From: G963691835 sp963691835
GTDB taxonomy: Bacteria > Pseudomonadota > Alphaproteobacteria > Thalassobaculales > Thalassobaculaceae
Assembly: GCA_963691835.1 (NCBI GenBank)
Contig: OY829383.1
Location: 4,030,001 to 4,094,000 of the forward strand
Direction: 5' to 3'
DNA length: 64,000 nucleotides
The translations under genes were made by a program, and so were the position numbers. Positions 48,647-58,314 of this stretch are shown one piece after another. Position 1 is the first letter of the stretch. Every line of letters starts with the position of its first letter. Under the pieces are notes generated by a model. The model saw only the letters and a list, made by a program, of their open reading frames with translations. It was not told the origin of the DNA and made no database searches.

Positions 48647-50717
48647 CAACCCCCATCATGAGCCGCCCCGTTGGCGTCTGCCCCAACACTGAGTTAAGCC
48701 ACTGAGCCGCGCCGTAGGACGTGCCGGAATGGTTCACCGCACCCGCCCGCCGGTTCGTGGCCAATAGTGCCACGCGTTCGAACTGCCGCAGCATGTCGAG
48801 TTCTTTGCGGGAGAACAGAATCCGCATCATCGTCACGTTGTCGGTCATGTTCTTCCGCAGTTCTTTGGAGAACCGATCCCCCGAGAACTCAAGGTTTCCT
48901 GCTGCGTCCCTCGTGTTGGAAAGGCCCGACCGCATCAGCCGGATAACACCTTCTTCGCGCAGCCCCGCCCACTCTGGCGAATCCGCGCCCAACACCTGGC
49001 GCAGCCGTAGAGCCGTAGACCCGGCCCCCTTCTTCAGCCCGATGCCCGACGCTCCAAACAACAGCCGAAGAGCTTCTTCCGGTGGCATCATGCCGCTGTT
49101 GACGTCCTCGCCGATAATGTCGCGGATGAACGGCGCGTCCTTGTTGTCGTACTTCGACTTGTACTCGCGCCAGAGAGACCGCGCCGATTTCAGTGAATCA
49201 ATCGTCGCCTTGTCGCCGGTGATCAGGGCGCCTTCCATGGCGTCATCTACGAAGCTGTCAAAGCGGTCCATGACAGAGCCAAGGGCCACGGCCTCGCGGG
49301 CATTGGCCGAACTCCGCTCCGCTGCGCGCCGCGCGCCGCCTAGATCCTGTCGCCACGCCTCCAAGGCTTTGAAGTCCACGCCCTTCACGGTGGTGCCGCC
49401 CGGGCCTTGGGTGAGCCCCTCGAGCCGTCGCACGTAGTCCAGCGCGCGAGAGTTCACCTCCGGCGACGGGAACTGTCGGGACACATCGTCGGCCGTCGCC
49501 TTCAGGAAGTCGCCCAATGCCGGCGCGTCGACGCGGGCTCGCGCTGTGGTCGGATCATAGGCTTTCCGCGCGGCGCTCTTGAGGGCGGCCGCGTCACCGG
49601 AAAGCCTTTCCTGGACGCCGCCCATGCCTTCCCCGGGCGCAAGGCGGCGGCCGGTACCGATCTGGTCCTGTATGGCCTCCGCGTTCGACCGGAGGGCCTC
49701 TTGCTGCGCGGCGCGGTGCGTTTCCATAACGCTCTTGGCTCCGTCGCCAAGAATGCCTTTCTGCGCCTGGTCCTCGAAACGCTGTTGCGTGACGTCCCGG
49801 GAGATGTCGCCGCGCGACAGCGGCACCTCGACTGGAAGGCTTTGGGCGTCTGCCAGCTTAGCGGCCGCGGACGGCGTTACCGCGTCTTCGGCCTGTTTCT
49901 GGAACTGTTCCAGCCATTCCGGCGACAGGCTTTCCGGGTCCACGCCAAGGCGCTTCAACGCCCGCTTGGCGTCGTCATCGAAGCCCTTGCCCGGGGTGTA
50001 GCCACCGCGGGAGAAGATCGAATTGAAAAGCGGCGCAACCACCCGGCCGATGACGGCACCGCCGGTGCCAAAAGCGCCACCCACCAGATAATCCGTATTG
50101 TCGTGTGGCTGCTTTGAGCCTGCGGTATCGGCAAGCCGGTCCTGAATATGGAGGCCGCCCGCAGCACCCGCTCCGGCGCCGATATACTGGCCAAACGGCA
50201 AGACCTTGCCGAGAACCTTTGCTGAGCCCAGCGTTGATACGGCCTCAATGGCACCGGTGGTCATAAGGTCGTCCATGTCCTGCGACGATAGACCCGGGCG
50301 GTTCAGGTAGTACTTGCCCGGCTTTACGCCGTGGCGCTTGCCCCTGCCCTCGTCTACGTCGACGTAGACGTTGCCGAAGCTATCACTTGTGCCCTGCCAG
50401 TCGTCATCCGTCGCCGTGGACAGGATGTCCAGCTTTTGCAGATCCGAGCGGCCCAACGACATGCGGGAGCGCGACACCCCGCGGGGCGTCATGAACGCCG
50501 GTAGTTCCGGGTAGTCGTACTCCCGGCGGTCGTCGCCGGTGATCAGGTTGCGGGTGAAGTTGGTGACGCCCTCGACCGCGTCGGCTGCTTTGCCTAGTGC
50601 GGACTCTACAAAGCCGCTACCTTGGTTGAGCAGTTTTTCGCGATAGAGTTCAAGCCGCCGGCGCGCCAGCGCGACTTTCGCCTGTTGCAACTTGCCGCCG
50701 GCCGTTTGCTGTTCCAT
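48489..50717 (-). CDS. Large phage internal or ejection protein, 742 aa
   Basis: The last gene of the virion operon in transcription order. The N-terminus is helical (K-V-A-L-A-R-R-R-L-E-L-Y-R-E-K-L-L); two Gly/Ala-rich hydrophobic segments occur at about 180-255, and a long helical part follows with ELRKNMTDNVTMMRILFSRK near the end. This composition and place fit podovirus internal/ejection proteins, which reach into the cell during infection. The start at 50717 shares one base with the upstream stop (TGATG). Confidence 0.7.
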   Translation of the reverse strand: MEQQTAGGKLQQAKVALARRRLELYREKLLNQGSGFVESALGKAADAVEGVTNFTRNLITGDDRREYDYPELPAFMTPRGVSRSRMSLGRSDLQKLDILSTATDDDWQGTSDSFGNVYVDVDEGRGKRHGVKPGKYYLNRPGLSSQDMDDLMTTGAIEAVSTLGSAKVLGKVLPFGQYIGAGAGAAGGLHIQDRLADTAGSKQPHDNTDYLVGGAFGTGGAVIGRVVAPLFNSIFSRGGYTPGKGFDDDAKRALKRLGVDPESLSPEWLEQFQKQAEDAVTPSAAAKLADAQSLPVEVPLSRGDISRDVTQQRFEDQAQKGILGDGAKSVMETHRAAQQEALRSNAEAIQDQIGTGRRLAPGEGMGGVQERLSGDAAALKSAARKAYDPTTARARVDAPALGDFLKATADDVSRQFPSPEVNSRALDYVRRLEGLTQGPGGTTVKGVDFKALEAWRQDLGGARRAAERSSANAREAVALGSVMDRFDSFVDDAMEGALITGDKATIDSLKSARSLWREYKSKYDNKDAPFIRDIIGEDVNSGMMPPEEALRLLFGASGIGLKKGAGSTALRLRQVLGADSPEWAGLREEGVIRLMRSGLSNTRDAAGNLEFSGDRFSKELRKNMTDNVTMMRILFSRKELDMLRQFERVALLATNRRAGAVNHSGTSYGAAQWLNSVLGQTPTGRLMMGVVSRFLGGVSDAAAAGRAASNVARPSGAGSSTRLPGAMAVGGGVGAGEVSEKP

Positions 50718-52084
50718 CAGTTCTGCCCCCAAAACCGATCGTAAAACCAAAGCACTTCTTCGGGGCTCATGGATTCAAAGCCATTCGTGAGCAAGTAATC
50801 ATCAAGCGTGGTCTGATCCATGCCAACAAACCTCTGGGGGATTGCAGCCTTAGAAGGCGCCGGGGTTGCGTCCGTGCTGGCGCCCCCGATCAAGGCGTCG
50901 ATTTCGCGCTGGGTGGCGTCGTCGATGATTGGGTTCTCCGCGATGTATTTTTCGCGTGCGTCATACCATCCGATATCAATCATCTTGTCGGGGCTGGACC
51001 GGGCATAGTCTCGCGCCAGCAAAGCTAGGGCTTGCTGCCGCTGGGCAACACGACGGGCGAAATCCAGGATCAGGCGGTTCCCTTCCGGCGTCCGCGAAAG
51101 CCCAATGGTGGCGGCTTCCATTTTCTTCATTTCGGTGTCACTGACGGCCCCCTTGGTCAATGCGATGGTGTCCATCACAAAGCCCATCCCTAGGCTTCTG
51201 AACGCCTCGGCCTGTGCGGTGTCATCAGTGACGCCGAGCGCCTCGAGGTCGACGCCCAAATACTTGCCGTATCTCTTTAGGAACTGCGCCCCTTCAGCCA
51301 AGGCGCCGGTGCTCAAGCCGTCCAGCATTTGCTCCGCGCGCCGGATGCGGCCAAGGGTGTCGGCGGCGCCGGATGAGGCTTTTTGCAGGGCAAGAAATTC
51401 TTCACCCAAGCCCTTCCCCACCACCTCATTTCCCGCGCTCACGCGTTTGTCCGGGTGTACGTTGATGTTGTTGGTCGGCCGCCCGGCCTTTTTCAGCGCC
51501 TTCTGGTATTCGAAGACGTTCGGGAACCCGGCCTCTCGCGCGGCGCGCTCAATGGCGGATTCCGCCACGGGCTTCGGGTTGTAGGCGACACGCTGGGACC
51601 CCTGGTAGAGCGCCGCACCCGGGGCTAGCGTGTGCATCTTTTCCGGTTGCCGAGCCTTTGCCGCGGCGGCGACACCGGCGTTCGGGTCACCGCTGTCAAT
51701 CAGGTAGTTGGAATAGGCCAGATCAGGCTGATCCAAGCCGAACGGGTTGCCACCCACTGTTGCGAGGGAATCCGCCTTCAGGGTCGGCCCGCCGCCTTGG
51801 GCTAGCGCCTCTTTCTGGCTCATGCCACCGTTGACCACTCGACGCGCGGCCTCTTGGTTCGCCGCAAGCTTGGCCTTCGCCTCTTCCGCCTTCGCATCCT
51901 CTCGCAACCGCGCCCCGACCTGATCAAGTCCGGCGGCGAGGCTGTTGATCGGGTTTGGCTCGTAGATGGTGCCACCCGACACGGGCACCATCCGGCCACC
52001 GCGAGCGGCCATGAACGGCGCCATGTACTGGTCACGTTGGGCGGCAATCGCCAGCGGCCCTACCGGTTGCACAGGTCGTCTCAT
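50717..52084 (-). CDS. Phage internal or structural protein, 455 aa
   Basis: Mostly helical and disordered, Ala/Lys-rich protein with no family I can name. Stretches such as GARLREDAKAEEAKAKLAAN and SDTEMKKMEAATIGLSRTPE suggest coiled coils. Its place between two other large virion genes makes an internal virion protein likely. Its ATG overlaps the stop of the upstream gene by four bases (ATGA). Confidence 0.65.
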   Translation of the reverse strand: MRRPVQPVGPLAIAAQRDQYMAPFMAARGGRMVPVSGGTIYEPNPINSLAAGLDQVGARLREDAKAEEAKAKLAANQEAARRVVNGGMSQKEALAQGGGPTLKADSLATVGGNPFGLDQPDLAYSNYLIDSGDPNAGVAAAAKARQPEKMHTLAPGAALYQGSQRVAYNPKPVAESAIERAAREAGFPNVFEYQKALKKAGRPTNNINVHPDKRVSAGNEVVGKGLGEEFLALQKASSGAADTLGRIRRAEQMLDGLSTGALAEGAQFLKRYGKYLGVDLEALGVTDDTAQAEAFRSLGMGFVMDTIALTKGAVSDTEMKKMEAATIGLSRTPEGNRLILDFARRVAQRQQALALLARDYARSSPDKMIDIGWYDAREKYIAENPIIDDATQREIDALIGGASTDATPAPSKAAIPQRFVGMDQTTLDDYLLTNGFESMSPEEVLWFYDRFWGQN

Positions 52085-53214
52085 GCGGCCGCCTCCAATT
52101 TGGAATCCATCATCGCGCGGATGCGCCCGCGTGCCTCTTCATCGCCTCGGATCATCTCGGCAATCGCTGGGCCATGGGTGGCATAGTGGACAAGCAAGGC
52201 GTCGCTACCGAAGTCGAGAAGCCACCGGCGGAACTGGCGCCACTTGGGCGATTGCTCGCCGTAGACCTCGCGGGCAACCCAACAGAAGGCGCTTACCATC
52301 GCCGCGCCGCCGCTCAGAAGCCCGCCAAGATCCATGCCCTGCCGCTGCACCGGCACCCGTTGCACCTGCCCCATAGGCGTTTGACCAAGGGCACCCATGC
52401 GGATGTTCAGCTTCCGCAAATCGTCGTTGTCCTGGTCGATGAAGTCTTGATAGGCCAGATCCATATTGGCCTGATCCAGGCCTTGAATCCGGTCGCCGAT
52501 GCCCATCATTGCAGACGTCCACGCGAGGTCCGCGTTCGCACCCTGTTGCGCGGCGTTCATCCTCCTGTCCATGTGCTGTGCGTCCAGTGCTGCGTTCTGG
52601 AACGCCACCGCCTGGTCGACCGCCTGGTTGCTCTGCTGCGCTGTGAGGTCCCGCCCTGCGTCTTGCTGGCCCAAGCCCGCCGCCGTGGTGAACCCAGTGT
52701 GGCGCAGTTGGCCAACCGTGTTTCCGACCCGGTCGATAAAGTTGCGATCGCCCTCCGCCGTGGCCACCCCGTGGCGCGACCCGCCGAACGCACTCACGCC
52801 GGCCGCTTGGGCGTTGCGCTGGTTCTGCGTGATCGTGTGAGCTCGAGCCATATCGGAGACGGTGTTGTTGACCACCGTGTTCTCGTAGGGGTTCATGTAG
52901 CCCCCCATGAAATCCAAGCCCTGCCCCGCCGATACGTCGGCGATGGCGCCCCGCTTGACCTGCGGCGCGGCAGACAGCGCCATGGACTGAGCCACGCCGC
53001 CGCCGAGGTCCGACGTCCGCATGGCGTTCATGGCCGCGGTGTGGTCCGCGTTGTGTCCCGCCATTCGTTGCTCGGAGTTCGGCACGTAAGCCTTATTTGC
53101 GATCGTGCCCGCGAGCGTCAAATTCTCATTCGCGAACTGCTTGTATTCGTCCGGGATATCGGACCGAATCGTCTGGGTGCCACCGCCACCGCTGCCGCCT
53201 ACTTTGCCACCCAT
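52081..53214 (-). CDS. Phage tail-region structural protein, 377 aa
   Basis: Starts with a short Gly-rich leader and SDIPDEYKQFANENLTLAGT; the middle (GGYMNPYENTVVNNTVSDMA, GVSAFGGSRHGVATAEGDRN) has the repeated Asn/Gly-rich helical pattern found in a family of podovirus tail-tip or ejection proteins. The C-terminus holds a W-V-A-R-E-V-Y-G motif. GGAGGG lies before ATG 53214, which overlaps the upstream stop (TAATG). Confidence 0.7.
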   Translation of the reverse strand: MGGKVGGSGGGGTQTIRSDIPDEYKQFANENLTLAGTIANKAYVPNSEQRMAGHNADHTAAMNAMRTSDLGGGVAQSMALSAAPQVKRGAIADVSAGQGLDFMGGYMNPYENTVVNNTVSDMARAHTITQNQRNAQAAGVSAFGGSRHGVATAEGDRNFIDRVGNTVGQLRHTGFTTAAGLGQQDAGRDLTAQQSNQAVDQAVAFQNAALDAQHMDRRMNAAQQGANADLAWTSAMMGIGDRIQGLDQANMDLAYQDFIDQDNDDLRKLNIRMGALGQTPMGQVQRVPVQRQGMDLGGLLSGGAAMVSAFCWVAREVYGEQSPKWRQFRRWLLDFGSDALLVHYATHGPAIAEMIRGDEEARGRIRAMMDSKLEAAA

Positions 53215-53570
53215 TACAACGCCCTCCAAAGTACGACCGCGCCCTCGTCATAGTCAGGACACTGTCGGCGCCATCCCCGGCGCCCGTAGATTTCGCAGTA
53301 GTCGCACCCGCGTTCGCGTGCCCATGATTCTATCACGCCTTTTAAGTGCATTACATCTTTCATCCGGCCCGCCGCCAGGGCGAACAGGCACACCCGCGCC
53401 CGCGGATACTGCTCAACATGGGTAACAACGACGCTTTCGCCCTCACACCACAATTGCATGTCGCCAGCCACAATCGCTTTGCGAATGTCATCAACGTTGT
53501 GTGTCGGCAGTCCGCGCGCCAAGGCTTCCGCAATGAGCGGCTTTGCCTTCCGCCACGTCGCCTTGTTCAA
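53214..53570 (-). CDS. Phage GNAT-like small protein
   Basis: The 118-residue protein resembles a family found in podovirus structural operons: K-A-K-P-L-I-A-E-A-L, VDDIRKAIVAGDMQLWCEGE, VTHVEQYPRARVCLFALAAG and CDYCEIYGRRGWRRQCPDY. The TTG at 53570 gives the family N-terminus and a TTGA overlap with the upstream stop; an ATG at 53621 would add 17 residues that look like a shadow of the other frame. Role unknown. Confidence 0.7.
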   Translation of the reverse strand: MNKATWRKAKPLIAEALARGLPTHNVDDIRKAIVAGDMQLWCEGESVVVTHVEQYPRARVCLFALAAGRMKDVMHLKGVIESWARERGCDYCEIYGRRGWRRQCPDYDEGAVVLWRAL

Positions 53571-55636
53571 CGCTTCATGCCGGTTGGGGTGATGTCGACA
53601 CCAAGCCGCCCGTTGCGCCATGACAGCGGCGACGACGTGCTTTCCATCTTCACCTTGACCACGCGGGCGGTCATGCGTGTATCCAGCTTGGTCGTGCTCG
53701 AGCCGACAGTACCGGCGACAACCACCTTATCGGTGCCCTGCGGCCATACCCGGCCTGTGAGCGTGATAGTGACGCCCCCGACAAGATCATGAAACTCAGG
53801 CACAATCCGGTTGATCCGGTAAAGCGTGTCCCCGTCGCCGACGTCCGCGAAACCGCTTTCGACGTAGGCATTGATGGCGTCGCCGTCGCCGGTCGTGCCC
53901 CGCTCGTGCAGTTTGACTGACCCGTCGGAATGGGCGGCAACAGGGAATTGCAAGACACCCCGGTCAGCCCATGCCGTGATTCCGTAGGTGCCGACCGTCC
54001 AATGGCTCTCGACATAGTTGTAGGCCACGTACCGGGCGTTTTCGCCGGTGGCGAGGTCGGGGAAGAACCACCAAACCTCGTTCCATTGCGAGTTGAGTGC
54101 GGCGTAAATCATGTCCTCTTGCGCCGGCGCCAACAAATCAAGCATCCACTCGCGCACCGGGCATTGAAGCACCGTCGGCGCTCCGCCGTTCCACATGAAG
54201 AATTGCCGAGACGACGACAACCAAAAGACGGAACCACTGTCGCCCGCGCGCACGGCCGCATTGGGGCCGATCAGCCCGCACCCGGTGCCGAGAAGGTCGA
54301 AGCCGTAGACGTAAGTCGCATCTCTCAAGTACCGGGCCTGATAGAGCGCGGTATCCGTCCAGATCAGGGATACAAACGGCATGGCCATACCGGCCTGAAT
54401 CCGGTTCCCTTCCGCCAAGAGGATGTCGCCGGCCGTGTTCGTAGCGGCGGCCGTCCAATCGTTGGTCGTGAATCCGCCTTCCTGCGTGGCCCAAGCGACC
54501 TGCAACGGGTTGAACGTCGACGTCAGCGCGTCTTCCGTGCCGAGGGTCATTAGAAACCGCTCGGGCGTCGTAATGTGCGCGATCGATTTCGCCGGTGCGT
54601 CCGTCGCCGCGATTGCGGCCGCCGATTGGCTGACGTTGTTCTGCCACCGGAAAATCGCGGACTCTTGGTAGTTGGCCAGAAGGTTCTCGCCGTAGTTGGA
54701 CAGTCGCCAGACGCGGGCGCGGAGGTCGGTTTCCGTCGATGGGAGGGAATAGAGCCCGCTCGAGTACGTGCCCGTCGAATAGCCCGACGCGACCGCCGTG
54801 ACCTCGCGGCCGGTGTTGATTTCATATTTCCATTTGGTCGACCCGCCGCCCCCGGCAACCGTCGACGTCGCCGCGGTGCGGGCGGTCACGGTGTACGAAT
54901 TGGCGTCAACGTAGGTGATCACGAATTCATGGTAATACTCATAGGTCGGCGTGCCGCCGCCCGTCGCGGTCGACGTGGCGGCCGTGGCGACCTGGATCTG
55001 GTAGGCGTCGTCCGTCAGCTTATAGACGCGGTGCGTCGTGTTGAGTGACCCGGCCGCGATGCCGCCGGTCGCCGTCGCGCTGGCGAACGTCACAAACTCG
55101 CCGCTCGCAAGCCCGTGGGCCGTGTGGTTCACAATGACAAAGTCGGAATTCTCGACCGTCTGGAACGGGTCGCTCGCGTGCGTGCCAGCCGCGCCAAAGG
55201 TGATGCCGCCTACCGCGGACGCCGCCTTGAGGTAGGCCGTGTCTCCGTCGATCATCCCGTGAGCCGTATGCGCCACGGTGACGGTGGCTGACGTGTTGGT
55301 GGTCGAGAACGGGTCTGTAAGCGCGCCCGAGGCGTCGCTGTCGTCGCGGATTGGCGTGATGTCGTAGAGAGACGCCGCGCGCATGACATAGAGCTTCGCA
55401 TGCGTGCCGATCGCGACGAGCTTCGCGCCGTCGATTTCTTCCCACGAGTGCGCCGCCCGGGCCTTCCCGGCGAATGTGTCTGCCGTCGCGGTTTCGTGCC
55501 CGCCCATGACCTGGGGCTGGCCCTTGCCGTTGATCACGCGGAATCGGATCTTGTCGGCGTCGATCCATTGACCTTCGGAGTCCAGCGACGCGGCGTCCTT
55601 GACGACGCCGGGGGCGAAGTTGATCGCGGTCAGCAT
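53567..55636 (-). CDS. Tail hub / DNA stabilization protein, P22 gp10-like, 689 aa
   Basis: Large beta-rich protein that starts INFAPGVVKDAASLDSEGQW, typical of the P22 gp10-like tail hub that closes the portal after packaging. Residues about 110-260 carry repeated beta segments with AHGMIDGDTAYLK and AHGLASGEFVTF. The second half has FWLSSSRQFFMWNGG and WWFFPDLATGENARYVAYNY, as expected for a beta-propeller hub. ATG 55636 shares a base with the upstream stop (TGATG). The repeated HTAHG segments look like internal duplication. Confidence 0.8.
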   Translation of the reverse strand: MLTAINFAPGVVKDAASLDSEGQWIDADKIRFRVINGKGQPQVMGGHETATADTFAGKARAAHSWEEIDGAKLVAIGTHAKLYVMRAASLYDITPIRDDSDASGALTDPFSTTNTSATVTVAHTAHGMIDGDTAYLKAASAVGGITFGAAGTHASDPFQTVENSDFVIVNHTAHGLASGEFVTFASATATGGIAAGSLNTTHRVYKLTDDAYQIQVATAATSTATGGGTPTYEYYHEFVITYVDANSYTVTARTAATSTVAGGGGSTKWKYEINTGREVTAVASGYSTGTYSSGLYSLPSTETDLRARVWRLSNYGENLLANYQESAIFRWQNNVSQSAAAIAATDAPAKSIAHITTPERFLMTLGTEDALTSTFNPLQVAWATQEGGFTTNDWTAAATNTAGDILLAEGNRIQAGMAMPFVSLIWTDTALYQARYLRDATYVYGFDLLGTGCGLIGPNAAVRAGDSGSVFWLSSSRQFFMWNGGAPTVLQCPVREWMLDLLAPAQEDMIYAALNSQWNEVWWFFPDLATGENARYVAYNYVESHWTVGTYGITAWADRGVLQFPVAAHSDGSVKLHERGTTGDGDAINAYVESGFADVGDGDTLYRINRIVPEFHDLVGGVTITLTGRVWPQGTDKVVVAGTVGSSTTKLDTRMTARVVKVKMESTSSPLSWRNGRLGVDITPTGMKR

Positions 55637-55974
55637 CAATCTCTAGCCACCCACAAGCGGCCGCCTTCATCCCAATCATAAGCCTTGCCGTCCGTCGGCT
55701 TTGCGACCGGCGCGGCCCATAGACATGACGTATCGTCCAGTAACCACGAGTCGTAAGGCTTTGGCGGGATAAAGGCGTCTTTGCCCGCGTCGTATGTGAA
55801 CCCCTTGCCCGCGAAGTTTTTACGCAACGGCGCGCCCTCTGGGTGAACGCCGCCATGGGTCCGATAGCTCGTTTGGACCCACGCACCTTTGTCGGACAAA
55901 CCGTCAATAAACTCTTGGTCTGCAACAATCACGTTGACGACGACGCCGCCCTCTACTCTTGCAAAATGCGCCAT
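55636..55974 (-). CDS. Small conserved phage tail protein, 112 aa
   Basis: Belongs to a small family common in marine and alphaproteobacterial phages: MAHFARVEGGVVVNVIVADQ at the start, GAWVQTSYRTHGGVHPEG, Y-D-A-G-K-D-A-F, and KPTDGKAYDWDEGGRLWV at the end. The W-x-A-P-V-x-x-P-T-D-G-K pattern recalls tail-fibre-assembly or decoration proteins. Exact role unknown. Good evidence for a real gene: GGAGGGCGTTA-like site just before ATG 55974. Confidence 0.78.
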   Translation of the reverse strand: MAHFARVEGGVVVNVIVADQEFIDGLSDKGAWVQTSYRTHGGVHPEGAPLRKNFAGKGFTYDAGKDAFIPPKPYDSWLLDDTSCLWAAPVAKPTDGKAYDWDEGGRLWVARD

Positions 55975-55982
55975 AACGCCCT

Positions 55983-56945
55983 CTACGCGGTGAATGTGCC
56001 GGAAGTCGTGAAGGTGTGGATCGTGTAACCGCCAGCACTCGAGACCGTGCCGCCCGACCCTTTCTGTGCGCCAAAGTACCGAATGATGACGACCCCGGAC
56101 CCGCCAGAGGCGCCATCGGTTGCGGTGGCCCCACGCCCGCCGCCGCCACCACCGCCGGTGTTTGCACTTCCTGCGACAGCGTTGTTGCTGGCGCCAGTGC
56201 TGTCGCCACCGCCTGCTCCACCACCACCTGCTCCACCGGCCGAACTTCGGGCGGTAGGGTGAGATGCGCCACCCCCGCCGCCGCCGCGGGCGACAGCCGT
56301 TCCTGTAATGCTTGACGTGACACCGGCGCCGCCTACGCCCCCCACGTCAGCCGAGCCCGCCGCACCTGCGGCCCCTGCCCCGCCGCCGCCGCCGCCGGAC
56401 AAGCCGCCGGTATTGTCACCGTCCGCCCCGGCGTAGCCTTCGCTTGCGGTCCCCGACCCCGCATTGCCACCGCTTACGCGGGGGCCGCCGCCGCCGGACC
56501 CACCCGTCTTTCCTGCGTTCGCTCCATTACCGCCGCCGCCGCCGCCGCCGCCTGTTGACGTGACGGTGGAAGGCCCTGCGAAAGTGGTGTCATTGCCGTC
56601 GGTGCCAACCGCTCCCGAGCCGCCCGCGCCACCGGCGCCAATAGTGATGCTGTAGGCCGAGCCGCCGACAACAGTCATAGCGGCCTGCGCAGAGGCGCCA
56701 CCGCCCGAGTTCTCGCCGCTGACATTTGCACGGTAGCCGCCTGCGCCGCCGCCGCCGCCGACGTCCCAGCCGCCGCCGCCGCCGCCCGCGACCACGACAT
56801 ATTCAATGGCGTAACTGCTCGGCCAAGTGCCCGCCGCGGCGTTCTTGGCCACGGCGGCGAATCCCCAAACGCCGCTGGCCGCCGTTACGGAGGGGGTGAC
56901 GGTGAGGCCGATGACGCCACCATTGCCGACGTGCTTTCTAGGCAT
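55983..56945 (-). CDS. Glycine-rich phage fibre or tip protein, 320 aa
   Basis: The central 230 residues are Gly-rich runs (GGGGGG, GAGGAGG) with short non-Gly linkers, like the polyglycine II bundles of phage adhesins such as gp38. An N-terminal beta part (VIGLTVTPSVTAASGVWGFA) and a C-terminal strand GYTIHTFTTSGTFTA flank it. It overlaps the upstream gene by 8 bases. The very high GC makes indels likely here, but the frame is clean. Probable host-contact protein. Confidence 0.75.
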   Translation of the reverse strand: MPRKHVGNGGVIGLTVTPSVTAASGVWGFAAVAKNAAAGTWPSSYAIEYVVVAGGGGGGWDVGGGGGAGGYRANVSGENSGGGASAQAAMTVVGGSAYSITIGAGGAGGSGAVGTDGNDTTFAGPSTVTSTGGGGGGGGNGANAGKTGGSGGGGPRVSGGNAGSGTASEGYAGADGDNTGGLSGGGGGGAGAAGAAGSADVGGVGGAGVTSSITGTAVARGGGGGGASHPTARSSAGGAGGGGAGGGDSTGASNNAVAGSANTGGGGGGGRGATATDGASGGSGVVIIRYFGAQKGSGGTVSSAGGYTIHTFTTSGTFTA

Positions 56946-57297
56946 CGTCGATTTCCTCATAAGAGGCGACGACTTGGAGATCCCCATCCGCACCCGCGGT
57001 GATCCTGATACTGTCACCTTCTTCAAGGTATAGCGTGCCCGGGAGTAGATCGATCGACGCGTCCGCTGGGACGCTAATTGTCCGGGCAAAATAGTACTCT
57101 GTAGAGCTTCGGCACAGAGATGCGCTTACATCGGCCGCTGCCCCACCGTCAATATTCGACACCACGAGCAAGTTAACTTTTAAGAGCTTGTCAGAACTTG
57201 ACGCGTTCGACACCACGTCAGTTGGCGTTGTTGTGGCAGAAAGTACCGAGGTTTTGCCAAGAATACTTGACACGTTTACAACATTGGGGGCTGCCAT
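56938..57297 (-). CDS. Phage virion protein, 119 aa
   Basis: Small beta-rich protein (VSSILGKTSVLSATTTPTDV, LLKVNLLVVSNIDGGAAADV, LEEGDSIRITAGADGDLQVV) of the kind found next to phage fibre genes; it may be a neck or fibre-attachment piece. No strong family call. Its end overlaps the Gly-rich gene. Confidence 0.68.
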   Translation of the reverse strand: MAAPNVVNVSSILGKTSVLSATTTPTDVVSNASSSDKLLKVNLLVVSNIDGGAAADVSASLCRSSTEYYFARTISVPADASIDLLPGTLYLEEGDSIRITAGADGDLQVVASYEEIDDA

Positions 57298-57298
57298 A

Positions 57299-58033
57299 CT
57301 ATCCTCCGAATACGATCGACATGGCGATCGATTTTCCTGTCGTCATCCCATTAATGGTCAACGACTCATCGGCTCCGATATTGTTTGTCGAGATTGTGAT
57401 GCCCGCCCCCGCCGACAGTGCCGCGCCCAGATAGCGCGCCGTCGTGTCCGTCGCGGAGATCAGCACGGCACCCGTCGACGCCGGGATGCTCGCCGAGCCG
57501 ATAGCCGCGTTGAGTTGCGTGACGTTCACGCCGTCAGTGCCGTCCGTGCCGGTGGCGAGACCGGTTATCTTTTGCGAGTTGAGCGCCACGGCGGCCGTTG
57601 GGGCGCTCAGTTGGTCAAGCCGGAAGATGCCCCCGAAACAGTCGGTGCCGTTGGAAATGACCGGGATAAGCACGCCGGGGGGCACCGTCGCCGTTGTCGC
57701 CGACCCCGAGCACGTGACGGTAATCGAATACGTTGAGCCCGCGTTGTAGCAGAGATAAACGCCCTCGATGCTCGGGACCGTGACCGTCGGGGCCGAAGTC
57801 AACCCACCGTCGGTGAAGTAAAAGCCCATGTTCCGGGCCTGGTTGTCCGTCTTGGCGGTCGTCGTGAGCGTGACGTTACCGGTAAGGCTGACGGTCTCGA
57901 CACCGGACGCCAGCTTTTCCAAAAGCGTGATTGCCTGGTTGACGCCGTTGGTCGCCGAGATGCCCCATGAATTGAGGTTGTCGCCAAGCGACTGGCGCGG
58001 GATGCCTTGATCGGTGTTGCCCGTGATGCTCAT
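57299..58033 (-). CDS. Phage tail fibre-like protein, 244 aa
   Basis: Beta-rich protein with an N-terminal helical attachment part (WGISATNGVNQAITLLEKLA), a middle domain with VSLTGNVTLTTTAKTDNQAR, then LNSQKITGLATGTDGTDGVN and a terminal segment. The Q-K-I-T-G-L-A-x-G-T-x-x-x-D-x-V-N-x-x-Q-L motif is common at the start of phage fibre shafts. It overlaps the upstream 94-aa gene by four bases. Confidence 0.75.
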   Translation of the reverse strand: MSITGNTDQGIPRQSLGDNLNSWGISATNGVNQAITLLEKLASGVETVSLTGNVTLTTTAKTDNQARNMGFYFTDGGLTSAPTVTVPSIEGVYLCYNAGSTYSITVTCSGSATTATVPPGVLIPVISNGTDCFGGIFRLDQLSAPTAAVALNSQKITGLATGTDGTDGVNVTQLNAAIGSASIPASTGAVLISATDTTARYLGAALSAGAGITISTNNIGADESLTINGMTTGKSIAMSIVFGG

Positions 58034-58314
58034 GCCACTACCGCCCTATCCGTCACGCGACGCCAATTGGTGCCGTCTGAGAACGCCAGCACCGCGCCGC
58101 CTGTTTCGTCGCTGACGTAGATCACGCACCCGGACGGGGTGACCGGGGGGAGGTCCGAAACTGTCCGCGAGTTAAGGCGGAGGATTTCGCCCTGCGTATA
58201 TTTCGTGTCTTCAATGTTGAGCATCCACGGCGTGAGCACGCGGACAAGTTGCTGGCACCATTCGAGGACTTTCGTCGGCGAGCCTGGCGCCGGTGCGTTC
58301 GGTAAGACCGTCAT
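58030..58314 (-). CDS. Small phage protein, 94 aa
   Basis: Starts MTVLPNAPAPGSPTKVLEWC and ends with CVIYVSDETGGAVLAFSDGT and W-R-R-V-T-D, a short motif seen in phage fibre-associated proteins that describe a surface domain. Coupled on both sides by ATGA overlaps. Function unknown. Confidence 0.68.
   Translation of the reverse strand: MTVLPNAPAPGSPTKVLEWCQQLVRVLTPWMLNIEDTKYTQGEILRLNSRTVSDLPPVTPSGCVIYVSDETGGAVLAFSDGTNWRRVTDRAVVA

Noticed and set aside
56016..56671. Pro-rich plus-strand frames opposite the glycine-rich gene
   Set aside because: They are the complement of Gly codon runs (Pro/Ala runs) and have no start signals.
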